Positions 43,037 to 51,520 of a stretch of 64,000 nt of DNA are shown here, piece by piece. The position numbers and the translations under genes are program-made. The stretch is from Streptomyces sp. GSL17-111 (GTDB taxonomy: Bacteria > Actinomycetota > Actinomycetes > Streptomycetales > Streptomycetaceae): positions 2,784,001 through 2,848,000 of the forward strand of contig NZ_JBAJNS010000001.1 of the NCBI RefSeq assembly GCF_037911585.1, in the 5' to 3' direction. The notes beneath the pieces are model-generated. The model was not told the origin of the DNA, ran no database searches, and saw nothing but the letters and a program-made list of their open reading frames with translations. How positions within the stretch are numbered: the stretch's first letter is position 1; each line of letters starts with the position of its first letter.

Positions 43037-46000
43037 TCAGGTCTGCGGCAGCAGCGTCCGGAGCGCGGTGTCCGGAGCGTCGTCCCTCCCTCCAGTGGAC
43101 CGGAGTGCGTCGCTCTCCGCCTCCCGGGCGAGCAGCTCGCGCAGCGGTCCGGGCACGGTGGACAGCTCCGCGTACGGGCCGCGCTGCACACAGCGTCCGC
43201 CCTCCAGCACGACGACCTCGTCCACGGCGGCGAGCCCGGCCAGTCGGTGGGTGATGAGCAGCGTGGTCCGGCCCTCGGTGGCCGTGAGCAGGTCCGCCGT
43301 GAGCGCGTCCGCCGTCTCCAGGTCCAGGTGCTCGGCCGGTTCGTCGAGGACGAGGACCGGGAACCCGGCGAGGAGCGCGCGGGCCAGGGCGAGCCGCTGC
43401 CGCTGCCCGCCCGAGAGGCGGGCGCCGTGTTCGCCCACCGGGGTGTCCAGCCCCTGCGGCAGCGCCTCCACCCAGTCGAGCAGCCGGGCCTGCGCGAGCG
43501 CCCGGCGCAGGTCTGCGTCCGTCGCGCCCGGCCGGGCCAGCCGCAGGTTCTCCCGCAGCGTGGAGTCGAAGAGGTGGGCGTCCTGGGCGCACAGGCCCAC
43601 GCCGCGCCGCACGGTGTCCGAGTCGTAGGACGCCGCGTCGGCGCCGCCGTAGAGGTACGTCCCGGACTCCGGGTCCAGGAACCGCAGCAGGGTGTGGGCG
43701 AGCGTCGTCTTGCCCGAACCCGAGCGGCCGACCACGGCGACCCGCCGGCCGGGGGTCAGGGTGAGGTCGACCCCGGCCAGGGCCGGGCGCGCCTGCCCCG
43801 GATGGCGGACCGTCACGTCCCGCAGCTGCAGCGGGAAGACGCTCTCGGGTTCCGGCAGCGGCGTACGCGGCTCCCGCACCGGTTCGGGGGTGTCCATCAC
43901 CTCGTGCAGGCGTTCGGCGCTGCGCCGCACTCGCTGCCGGTACTGCGCGGCCGACGGCAGTCCGAGTACCGCCTCGAAGGCCGCGAGCGGGGTCAGCACG
44001 ACGACCGCCAGCCAGACGCCCTCCAGCCGTCCCGTCTGCACGGCTGCGACGCCGAAGGCGGCGGCCGCCACGACGGTCACCCCCGTCACCAGCGCCGTCG
44101 CGGCACCGGCCAGGGCCGTTGCGGCGGACCCGCGCGCCGCGATAGCGGTCAGTTCCGCGTCGGCGTGGCGGGCGGCGGCGACGCGGGAGGGCAGGGCCCC
44201 GGCCACGGTCAGCTCACCGACACCGGTCAACAGTTCGACGGTCCGCGCGCTCAGGACGCCGCGCGCGGGGGCCAGCCTGCGTCCGGCTCGGCGGGCCACC
44301 ACGGAGGTCAGCCACGGCACGCCCACCCCGGCCAGCAGCAGCCCGACGGCCAGGGCCGCCCCGGCCTCCGGCAGCAGCCACGCCGTGAATCCCGTCGCCC
44401 CGACGGAGACCACGGCTGCGGACACGACGGGGAGGAGCCAGCGGAGGAAGTAGTCCTGGAGGGCGTCCACGTCCCCCACCAGCCGGGCCAGCATGTCTCC
44501 CCGGCGGCTGCGGTGCAGAGCCGCCGGAGCGAGCCGTTCCAGGCGTGTGTACACCGCCACGCGCAGGTCCGCGAGCACGCGCAGGACCGCGTCGTGGGAG
44601 ACGAGGCGCTCGGCGTAGCGGAAGACGGCTCGGCCGATACCGAAGGCCCGGGTCGCGGTGACGGCCGTCAGCAGGTAGAGCACCGGGGGCTGTTCGGACG
44701 CCCGGGAGATGAGCCAGCCCGACACCGCCATCAGCCCGACCGCGCTGGCCAGGGCCAGCGCGCCCAGCGTGGCCGCGAGGGCGAACCGGCCGCGCAGCCG
44801 GCGTCCCGCACTCCGGACGCGGCTCAGCGCGTCCGGCGCCGGGGCCGCCGCCGGGGCCGGTGAGGGCTGGGGGGTGGCGGCGGCCCCGGGAGGTGGTTTC
44901 ACGTGAAACATGGCCTCTTCCGGTGCACGGCCACCCACCGCACCGGTCGCCGGAGCGTCCCCGTCCGCCCGGCCGCCGACCGTCGTCCTCGGGGGCGGCG
45001 TCACCATCGGTGGGCCGCCGATCCGGACGACGCGGTCCGCCACCGCCAGCAGTGCGGGACGGTGGACGACCAGCAGCACGGTACGGCCTGCGGCGAGCCG
45101 CCGGATCGCGTCCACCACGGCACCCTCGGTGGAACCGTCCAACGCGGCGGTCGGTTCGTCGAGCAGCAGCACCGGCCGGTCGGCGAGGAACGCGCGGGCC
45201 AGCGCCACGCGTTGCCGCTGACCGGCGGAGAGCCCGGCCCCGCCCTCCCCCACCTCCGCCGAGGCGTCCAGCTCGGTGGCCCCGGCGTCGCGGAGCGCCG
45301 CACGGACGGCGTCGTCGCCCGCCTCGGGACGCGCCAGCCGCACGTTGTCCGCGACCGTCCCGGCGAACAGGTACGGGTGCTGGGGCAGCCAGGCGATGCG
45401 CCGGTGCCACTCCGCGAGGTCCAGCTCCGCCAGGTCCACGCCGTCCACTCGGACCCGGCCGGTGTCCGGCCGGGTGAAGCCCAGCACGGCGGCGAGCAGC
45501 GTGGACTTCCCCGCCCCCGAGGGGCCGACCAGGGCGACCGTCTCGCCCGCCCGCACGGTCAGGTCGGTGACCGGCAGCGACGCGGTGGTCCGGCCCTCGT
45601 GCCGGACGCTGACCCCGTCCAGCCGCAGCTCCCGAACGGGGCCGACCGGCCCCAGCGGGCGGTCGCCCCCTTCGGGCAGCGGCGTCTCCAGCACCGCGAA
45701 GGCCTCGTCCGCCGCCGCGATCCCTTCGGCGGCGGCGTGGTACTGCGCACCCACCTGGCGCAGCGGCAGGTACGCCTCGGGCGCCAGGATGAGCACGACG
45801 AGCCCGGTGTACAGATCCAGCTCTCCGTGCACCAGCCGCATGCCGATGCCCACCGCCACCAGCGCGACGGAGATCGTCGCGAGCAGCTCCAGTGCGAAGG
45901 AGGAGAGGAAGGCGATGCGCAGGGTGCGCAGGGTCGCGGACCGGTAGTCACCGGTGATGGCCCGGATGTTGTCGGCCTGTGCCTTCGCGCGCCCGAACAC

Positions 46001-46633
46001 CCGGAGCGTGGGCAGTCCGTCCACCAGATCGAGGAAGTGGTGGGAGAGCCGTGCGAGCAGCCGCCACTGCCGGTCCATGTGGGTCTGGGTGGCCCAGCCG
46101 ATCAGCACCATGAAGATGGGGATCAGCGGCAGCGTCACCGCGATCGTGGCTGCGGCGATCCAGTCCGACCAGACGATGCGGGCCAGCACGGCGGCCGGGA
46201 CGACGGCCGCCAGCCCCAGTTGCGGGAGGTAGCGGGCGAAGTAGTCGTCGAGTGCGTCGATCCCCCGGGTGGCGAGCGTCGTCAGCTCACCGGTCCGCCG
46301 GCCGCCGAGCCAGGCGGGCCCCAGCGCGGAGGCATGGACCAGCAGCCGCATGCGCAGCTCCGACTTCACAGCAGCGCTGGAACGGTGCGCGGACAGCTCC
46401 GTGAGCCAGGCCACGAGGGCCCGGCCCAGGGAGACGAGCACGAGCAGCAGCAGCGGCCGTGCGAGAGAGGACACGTCGGCGCCCTGCTGGAAGGCGCGGA
46501 CGACGATCTCGGCGATCAGCATGGCCTGGCCGATGACCAGGCCCGCGCCGGCCAGCCCGAGCACCACCGCGGCCAGGAGGAACAGCCGGGTGGCGCGCGC
46601 GTGGCGGATCAGCCGCGGGTCTATCGGGCGCAC
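43037..46633 (-). CDS. cydCD: CydD-CydC fusion, ABC exporter required for cytochrome bd assembly
   Basis: A 1198-residue fusion of two half-transporters. The first half (about 1-560) has six helices and an ATPase with GPSGAGKST, LSAGQRQRVALARAF and LLLDEPTAALD. The second half (about 600-1198) has six helices and GRSGSGKTT, LSGGQRQRLALARALL and LVLDEPAEHLD. CydDC exports thiols/heme-related reductant needed for cytochrome bd maturation; the fusion is common in actinomycetes. GTG 46633 is only 4 bases from the cydB stop. The Gly/Ala/Pro linker between the halves (near residue 575, MFHVKPPPG) is encoded by a parS site. Confidence 0.93.
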   Translation of the reverse strand: MRPIDPRLIRHARATRLFLLAAVVLGLAGAGLVIGQAMLIAEIVVRAFQQGADVSSLARPLLLLVLVSLGRALVAWLTELSAHRSSAAVKSELRMRLLVHASALGPAWLGGRRTGELTTLATRGIDALDDYFARYLPQLGLAAVVPAAVLARIVWSDWIAAATIAVTLPLIPIFMVLIGWATQTHMDRQWRLLARLSHHFLDLVDGLPTLRVFGRAKAQADNIRAITGDYRSATLRTLRIAFLSSFALELLATISVALVAVGIGMRLVHGELDLYTGLVVLILAPEAYLPLRQVGAQYHAAAEGIAAADEAFAVLETPLPEGGDRPLGPVGPVRELRLDGVSVRHEGRTTASLPVTDLTVRAGETVALVGPSGAGKSTLLAAVLGFTRPDTGRVRVDGVDLAELDLAEWHRRIAWLPQHPYLFAGTVADNVRLARPEAGDDAVRAALRDAGATELDASAEVGEGGAGLSAGQRQRVALARAFLADRPVLLLDEPTAALDGSTEGAVVDAIRRLAAGRTVLLVVHRPALLAVADRVVRIGGPPMVTPPPRTTVGGRADGDAPATGAVGGRAPEEAMFHVKPPPGAAATPQPSPAPAAAPAPDALSRVRSAGRRLRGRFALAATLGALALASAVGLMAVSGWLISRASEQPPVLYLLTAVTATRAFGIGRAVFRYAERLVSHDAVLRVLADLRVAVYTRLERLAPAALHRSRRGDMLARLVGDVDALQDYFLRWLLPVVSAAVVSVGATGFTAWLLPEAGAALAVGLLLAGVGVPWLTSVVARRAGRRLAPARGVLSARTVELLTGVGELTVAGALPSRVAAARHADAELTAIAARGSAATALAGAATALVTGVTVVAAAAFGVAAVQTGRLEGVWLAVVVLTPLAAFEAVLGLPSAAQYRQRVRRSAERLHEVMDTPEPVREPRTPLPEPESVFPLQLRDVTVRHPGQARPALAGVDLTLTPGRRVAVVGRSGSGKTTLAHTLLRFLDPESGTYLYGGADAASYDSDTVRRGVGLCAQDAHLFDSTLRENLRLARPGATDADLRRALAQARLLDWVEALPQGLDTPVGEHGARLSGGQRQRLALARALLAGFPVLVLDEPAEHLDLETADALTADLLTATEGRTTLLITHRLAGLAAVDEVVVLEGGRCVQRGPYAELSTVPGPLRELLAREAESDALRSTGGRDDAPDTALRTLLPQT
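44896..44909. other. parS site within cydCD
   Basis: GTTTCACGTGAAAC, the same 14 bases as at 20751; flanking A on the right also fits the 16-base consensus. It is placed exactly in the flexible linker between the CydD and CydC halves, where the encoded FHVKP can be tolerated. Confidence 0.85.
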
Positions 46634-46637
46634 GGCG

Positions 46638-47702
46638 TCACCGGGCGGCCGGAGCCGTCGGCTCGTCGGAGGCCGTCGGCTCGTCGGAGGCCGTCCCCGC
46701 GTGCGGGTCGGGTGCGAGGTGCTGGGTGCCGATGCGCTTGCGGAAGACCCAGTACGTCCAGCCCTGGTAGAGCAGGACGAGCGGCGTGGCGATGCCCGCG
46801 CACCAGGTCATGATCGTCAGCGTGTACGGGCTGGAGGCCGCGTTCTCCACGGTCAGGTTCCACTCCTCGTTCAGCGAGGAGGGCATGACGTCCGGGAAGA
46901 GGACGAGGAACAGCATGGCCACCACCGCCACGACGGTGACGCCGGAGAAGGTGAAGGCCCAGCCCTCCCGCCCCCGGCCGTTCGCGACGAGCGCCGCGAG
47001 CAGCCCGGCCACGGCCACCAGGAAGGCGGCCAGGGAGGCCGACCCGCCGCCGTCCGCCTGGGTGGCACCGAGGAAGGCCAACGCCAGCACCGTGACGAAG
47101 ACACCCAGCCCCGTGGCCAGCTTCCGTGCCCGGGCCCGGATGTCCCCGACCGTCTTCAGGGCCGTGAACACCGCGCCGTGGAAGGTGAAGAGCGCCAGGG
47201 TGAGCAGCCCGCCCAGCAGGGCGTAGGGGGTGAACAGGTCCAGCAGCGTGCCGACGTACTCCTTCTCCGCGTCGATCGGCACCCCCCGGACGACGCCCGC
47301 GAAGATGACGCCCCACAGGAACGCGGGCAGGGCCGAGCACCAGAAGACGGCGTGCTCCCAGTTGCGCTGCCACCGCTCCTCAGGGCGCTTGGCCCGGTAC
47401 TCGAAGGCGACCCCGCGCACGATGAGGCTGATGAGCACGGCCAGCAGCGGCAGGTAGAAGCCGGAGAAGAGAGTGGCGTACCAGTCGGGGAAGGCGGCGA
47501 ACGTCCCGCCCGCCGCGGCGAGCAGCCAGACCTCGTTCCCGTCCCAGACGGGGCCGATGGTGTTGATCAGGACGCGGCGCTCGGCGCGGTCGCGGGCGAG
47601 GACCTTGGTGAGGACGCCGACGCCGAAGTCGAATCCTTCGAGGAAGAAGTAGCCGGTCCACAGGACGGCGATGAGGACGAACCAGAGGGTGGGGAGCTCC
47701 AT
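46638..47702 (-). CDS. cydB: Cytochrome bd ubiquinol/menaquinol oxidase subunit II
   Basis: A 354-residue subunit with eight predicted helices. It opens MELPTLWFVLIAVLWTGYFFLEGFDFGVG, the family's N-terminal signature, and carries GPVWDGNEVWLL. Start ATG 47702 is 60 bases after the cydA stop. CydB pairs with CydA to form the high-affinity terminal oxidase; it has no heme ligands of its own in this family. The cytoplasmic tail (about 335-354) contains a repeated ASDEPTASDEPTA. Confidence 0.95.
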   Translation of the reverse strand: MELPTLWFVLIAVLWTGYFFLEGFDFGVGVLTKVLARDRAERRVLINTIGPVWDGNEVWLLAAAGGTFAAFPDWYATLFSGFYLPLLAVLISLIVRGVAFEYRAKRPEERWQRNWEHAVFWCSALPAFLWGVIFAGVVRGVPIDAEKEYVGTLLDLFTPYALLGGLLTLALFTFHGAVFTALKTVGDIRARARKLATGLGVFVTVLALAFLGATQADGGGSASLAAFLVAVAGLLAALVANGRGREGWAFTFSGVTVVAVVAMLFLVLFPDVMPSSLNEEWNLTVENAASSPYTLTIMTWCAGIATPLVLLYQGWTYWVFRKRIGTQHLAPDPHAGTASDEPTASDEPTAPAAR

Positions 47703-47762
47703 GACGCTCCTTTCGGGGGTCCGGGGCGACCGGGAGGCCGGGCGCCCGGGGCTCGGCGTCGG

Positions 47763-49304
47763 TCAGTAGGAGAAGGCCATGGGACGGTCGGCGTCCTCGT
47801 CGGCCCGGGGACCGCGTCCGCCCCCGATGCGGGTGGGCGGGTCCAGGTCCGCCTCGGTCAGCTCCGGGGGACCGGCCTTGGCGTACTTGGCCAGCAGCCG
47901 GAACTCCACCACGGCGAGCACCGCGTACAGGGCCGTGTAGAGGGACATCGACGCGATCACCTCGCCCTGGGAGACGCTCGGGGAGACGGCGGAGGCCGTC
48001 GGGAGCACCCCGTACACCGCCCAGGGCTGGCGGCCCATCTCGGTGAAGATCCAGCCCCAGCAGTTCGCGATGAGGGGGAAGGCCATCGTGAGGAACGCCG
48101 CACGCCAGTACCAGCGGGTCAGCGTGGGTCCGAGCTCCCGGGTCCGGGTGAGCGCCAGCCGCGGCACCTCCTCCGCGCCGGTGCGCAGGGAGGGCGCGAG
48201 CCAGCGCTTCCGGCGCGTCAGGTAGAGCCCGACGACGCCGAGGGCGAGGGACGTCATGCCGAAGCCGATCATCCACCGGAAGCCCCAGTAGGCGACGGGG
48301 ATGTTGGGCCGGTAGTCGCCGAGGCCCAGCTCCTCGTCGAACTGTTCCTTGAGGGCCTCGTTGGTGTCGTTGATCCCCGGGACGGGAGTGCTGAAGTCGT
48401 CGTGGGCGAGGAAGGAGAGCAGGCCGGGGATCTCGACGGCCACCGTGTTGTGCCCCTCGTCGACGTCGCCGTAGGCGAACACGGAGAAGGGCGCCGGGCC
48501 CTCGGTGTCCCACAGCGCCTCGGCGGCGGCCATCTTCATGGGCTGCTGCTCGTACATGATCTTGGCGAGCCGGTCGCCGCTGACGGCGACGAGGAGGCCG
48601 CTGACCACCATGGTCACCAGGCCCACCCGGAGCGAGGTGCGCATCACCGGAATGTGTCGACGGCGGATCAGGTGGTAGGCGGCGATGCCCACCATGAAGG
48701 CGGCGCCGGTGAGGAAGGCCGCGGTGATGGTGTGCGCGAACTGCGCCACCGCCGTGTTCTGGGTCAGCACGTGCCAGAAGTCGGTCAGCTCCGCACGTCC
48801 CGACTCCGGGTCGATGCGGTAGCCGACCGGGTGCTGCATCCAGGAGTTGGCGGCGAGGATGAAGTAGGCGGACAGGATGGTGCCGACCGCGACCATCCAG
48901 ATGCAGGCCAGGTGGATGCGCTGCGGGAGCTTGTCCCAGCCGAAGATCCACAGGCCGATGAAGGTCGACTCGAAGAAGAAGGCGATCAGCGCCTCGAAGG
49001 CGAGCGGAGCGCCGAAGACGTCCCCGACGAAGCGGGAGTAGTCGGACCAGTTCATGCCGAACTGGAACTCCTGCAGGATGCCGGTGACGACGCCCATCGC
49101 GATGTTGATCAGGAAAAGCTTCCCCCAGAACTTGGTGGCCCTGAGGTACTTCTCCTTCCCCGTTCTGACCCACGCCGTCTGCAGGCCCGCCGTGAGCGAG
49201 GCCAGCGAGATCGTCAGGGGGACGAAGAGGAAGTGGTAGACGGTCGTGATGCCGAACTGCCAGCGCGCCAGCGTCTCCGGCGCCAGAGCGAGATCCACGT
49301 GCAC
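47763..49304 (-). CDS. cydA: Cytochrome bd oxidase subunit I
   Basis: A 513-residue heme-bearing subunit. A heme-ligand His (about 24) is in FGITTVYHFLFVPLT, and SWMQHPVGY, HTITAAFLTGA and GRQPWAVYGVLPT are conserved quinol/heme regions. The quinol-binding loop is of the short type usual in Gram-positives. GTG 49304 has AAGGAG 8 bases upstream; GTG 49298 is an alternative. First gene of cydA-cydB-cydCD-kinase. A Rex operator match lies 158 bases upstream, so expression should rise when NADH accumulates at low oxygen. Confidence 0.95.
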   Translation of the reverse strand: MHVDLALAPETLARWQFGITTVYHFLFVPLTISLASLTAGLQTAWVRTGKEKYLRATKFWGKLFLINIAMGVVTGILQEFQFGMNWSDYSRFVGDVFGAPLAFEALIAFFFESTFIGLWIFGWDKLPQRIHLACIWMVAVGTILSAYFILAANSWMQHPVGYRIDPESGRAELTDFWHVLTQNTAVAQFAHTITAAFLTGAAFMVGIAAYHLIRRRHIPVMRTSLRVGLVTMVVSGLLVAVSGDRLAKIMYEQQPMKMAAAEALWDTEGPAPFSVFAYGDVDEGHNTVAVEIPGLLSFLAHDDFSTPVPGINDTNEALKEQFDEELGLGDYRPNIPVAYWGFRWMIGFGMTSLALGVVGLYLTRRKRWLAPSLRTGAEEVPRLALTRTRELGPTLTRWYWRAAFLTMAFPLIANCWGWIFTEMGRQPWAVYGVLPTASAVSPSVSQGEVIASMSLYTALYAVLAVVEFRLLAKYAKAGPPELTEADLDPPTRIGGGRGPRADEDADRPMAFSY

Positions 49305-49461
49305 GTCGCTGTCTCCTTCACTTCGCCGTGGGCATCGGGTGCGCACGGCTGCCGCCCGTCGCGTCCGGCTCTCCCTTCCGGTCTGATCCGGGCATGTGGC
49401 GTCTTGTCGTGATGTCGCTTTTCGATCATGGACGCCTGAAACGGACCGAAGCGGACACGCT

Positions 49462-49477
49462 CGTGAATGCGTTCACA
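49462..49477. promoter_or_regulatory. Rex operator (ROP) upstream of cydA
   Basis: CGTGAATGCGTTCACA differs from the S. coelicolor Rex consensus TGTGAACGCGTTCACA at two positions. Rex senses NADH/NAD and represses cydABCD in S. coelicolor. The site lies in the 262-base region divergent between cydA and the cyclophilin-like gene. Confidence 0.82.
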
Positions 49478-49515
49478 ATCACAAGCATTATGTCGTACCG
49501 GCGTGAGGGACCGAA

Positions 49516-49533
49516 AAGGGGGGTCCCCCCCTT
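49516..49533. repeat. G6/C7 homopolymer inverted repeat
   Basis: AAGGGGGG followed by T and seven C, then TT, in the cydA/cyclophilin-like intergenic region, about 34 bases upstream of the plus-strand start. Length changes in such tracts are common by slippage. Confidence 0.5.
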
Positions 49534-49566
49534 CCTCGGAAGTCAACAGAATGTTGAAATCTGGCT

Positions 49567-49956
49567 ATGAGCGAGACACCCGAAGCCCGCAGCATCCGCA
49601 TCGTCTGGCCCGCCGGCCGGCTCACCGCGACCCTCGACGACACTCCGGCCGCGCGGGCCCTGCTGGGCGCCCTCCCGGTCGAGTCCCGGGCCGCGACCTG
49701 GGGCGAGGAGGTCTACTTCGACACCGGGCTGAGCCTTCCGCTGGAGAGCGGCGCCCTGCAGGTCGTCGACCCGGGCACCGTCGCGTTCTGGACGGAGGGC
49801 GACGCCCTCGCGCTGCCCTACGGACCCACACCGATATCCCGTGGGGACGAGTGCCGGCTGGCCGGCCCGTGCAACGTGCTGGGGTCCGTCGACGGCGACC
49901 CCCGCCGGCTCGCGACGGTCCGCAGCGGCGACCCCGTCCGTGTCGAGCTCGCCTGA
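49567..49956 (+). CDS. Cyclophilin-like (TM1367-type) protein
   Basis: A 129-residue single-domain protein. IRIVWPAGRLTATLDDTPAARALLGALPVES followed by WGEEVYFDTGL, and the later TVAFWTEGDALALPYGPTPIS, are hallmarks of the cyclophilin-like TM1367/DUF3830 family. The fold resembles peptidyl-prolyl isomerases, but activity is not established for the family. It diverges from cydA and converges on the aminotransferase gene. Confidence 0.82.
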   Translation: MSETPEARSIRIVWPAGRLTATLDDTPAARALLGALPVESRAATWGEEVYFDTGLSLPLESGALQVVDPGTVAFWTEGDALALPYGPTPISRGDECRLAGPCNVLGSVDGDPRRLATVRSGDPVRVELA

Positions 49957-49981
49957 CCGACGCGGACGGGGACGACGCGAC

Positions 49982-50016
49982 CTCCTGGCGGCTCACGCCA
50001 CGTGACCCGCCAGGAG
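49982..50016. terminator. Hairpin terminator between convergent genes
   Basis: CTCCTGGCGG and CCGCCAGGAG flank a 15-base loop, 25 bases after the cyclophilin-like stop and 2 bases before the stop of the aminotransferase gene on the other strand. Confidence 0.65.
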
Positions 50017-50018
50017 TC

Positions 50019-51110
50019 TCACGCCTCCGGCTCTTTGCGGAACGCGGCGGCCGCCTGGAGGAAGAGGTCGTTCGCCTCGGGCTCCCCGATGGTCACCCGC
50101 ACGCCCTCCCCCGGGAACGGCCTGACGACCACACCGGCCCGCTCCGCCGCGGCCGCGAAGTCCGCGGTGCGCTCCCCCAGCCGCAGCCAGACGAAGTTGG
50201 CCTGCGTCTCGGGCACGGTCCAGCCCTGTACGACCAACTCCCGGCTCACCCGGGCCCGCTCGGCGACGAGCCCCTCCACCCGCTCCAGCAGCTCCTGCTC
50301 GCTCGCGAGCGAGGCGACGGCCGCGTCCTGGGCGATCTGACTGACGCCGAAGGGCACCGCCGTCTTGCGCAGGGCCGCCGCGACCGGCTCGTGCGCCACC
50401 GCGAAGCCGACGCGCAGCCCCGCCAGCCCGTACGCCTTGGAGAACGTCCGCAGGACGCACACGTTCGGACGGTCCCGGTACAGCTCCAGGCCGTCCGGGA
50501 TGTCCTCGTCGCGGACGAACTCCCGGTACGCCTCGTCCAGCACCACGAGGACGTCACCGGGCACCCGGTCAAGGAAACGTTCCAGCTCGCGGCGGCGGAT
50601 GGCGGCACCCGTGGGGTTGTTCGGGTTGCAGACGAAGATCAGCCGGGTGCGGTCGGTGATCGCGTCGGCCATCGCGTCGAGGTCGTGCTCCTCGGTCGCG
50701 GTCAGCGGCACTCTGACCGCCGTCGCCCCGGAGATCTGCGTGATGATCGGGTAGGCCTCGAAGGAGCGCCAGGCGAAGATCACCTCGTCGCCGGGGCCCG
50801 CGGTGGCCTGGAGCAGCTGCTGGGCGACGCCCACCGAGCCGGTGCCCGTGGCCAGGTGCGTCACGGGCACGTCGAACCGCTCGGCGAGCGCGGCCATGAG
50901 ACCGGTGCAGGCCATGTCCGGGTAGCGGTTGAAGGCGCCGGACGCCGCCACGGCGGACTCCAGCACACCCGGCAGCGGCGGGTAGGGGTTCTCGTTGGAG
51001 GACAGCTTGTAGGACACGGCCCCGGCGGCGGACGCGGCCCCCGGCCTGCCCGGCTTGTACGTGGGGACACCGTCCAGCGCCGCGCGCAGCTTCGGGGTCT
51101 TGTCGGTCAT
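50019..51110 (-). CDS. Histidinol-phosphate/aromatic aminotransferase (HisC-like)
   Basis: A 363-residue fold-type I PLP aminotransferase. [17 protein letters not shown] is the N-terminal substrate-binding motif, VCNPNNPTG and [10 protein letters not shown] line the cofactor, and [13 protein letters not shown] holds the PLP-binding Lys. ATG 51110 has an excellent AAGGAGG. No other his genes are adjacent, so this is likely a second HisC-type enzyme (S. coelicolor carries a hisC2 here) that may act on aromatic amino acids, consistent with phenylalanine formation from phenylpyruvate. Activity is inferred. Confidence 0.9.
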   Translation of the reverse strand: MTDKTPKLRAALDGVPTYKPGRPGAASAAGAVSYKLSSNENPYPPLPGVLESAVAASGAFNRYPDMACTGLMAALAERFDVPVTHLATGTGSVGVAQQLLQATAGPGDEVIFAWRSFEAYPIITQISGATAVRVPLTATEEHDLDAMADAITDRTRLIFVCNPNNPTGAAIRRRELERFLDRVPGDVLVVLDEAYREFVRDEDIPDGLELYRDRPNVCVLRTFSKAYGLAGLRVGFAVAHEPVAAALRKTAVPFGVSQIAQDAAVASLASEQELLERVEGLVAERARVSRELVVQGWTVPETQANFVWLRLGERTADFAAAAERAGVVVRPFPGEGVRVTIGEPEANDLFLQAAAAFRKEPEA

Positions 51111-51520
51111 CGCAGTCCTCCTTGACAGCCTCGGCGGGCTCCGGGTCGACCGCCCCGCGAGCCCGTCCGCCAATACTGCACACCCTAAGAGGAATGGTCC
51201 ACGGGCACACAGGGCCGGTCACGGCCTCCCGCTGCGCGATCCGCCGCCCCGTCCGTTCAATGGGGCGCGGAACGAAAATTGCGCGCCGGTGGCGGACTCC
51301 CTGGCGCGCATCACTCATGCAGGTGAGTTGAGACCTCTTCGCAACCTCCGAAGAAGTGAGGGGCCAAGCACCTCTTGGACCCCTGCACCCTTCCTCATCG
51401 AGCCCAACTGCCCTGTAATCCAAGGTAGTTACCCGTTGTCGATCTTGCAGAATCGTGCCTTTCCCCCGGGGGGTCGGTGGCGCCGCGAGGCCCCTCCCAC
51501 AGCCCTACTATCGGCTCGCC
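51111..51520. other. Divergent promoter/leader region between aminotransferase and LacI gene
   Basis: About 410 bases. On the plus strand ATG 51317 starts a four-codon frame (MQVS, stop at 51329), followed by a small hairpin (CTTCG 51337-51341 / CGAAG 51349-51353) and a stronger one (51360-51383, nine pairs with one bulge). This could be a leader or attenuator of the LacI-family gene. Promoter elements not assigned. Confidence 0.4.

Noticed and set aside
46269-49412. Plus-strand open frame of over 1000 codons opposite cydA/cydB
   Set aside because: Shadow of cydAB with no domain-like sequence; the minus-strand proteins are textbook CydA and CydB.
49998-50006. CACGTG cores seen at several other places (for example 40575, 48768, 59725), considered as parS variants
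   Set aside because: Flanking bases do not match GTTTCACGTGAAAC; only the two listed sites are exact.
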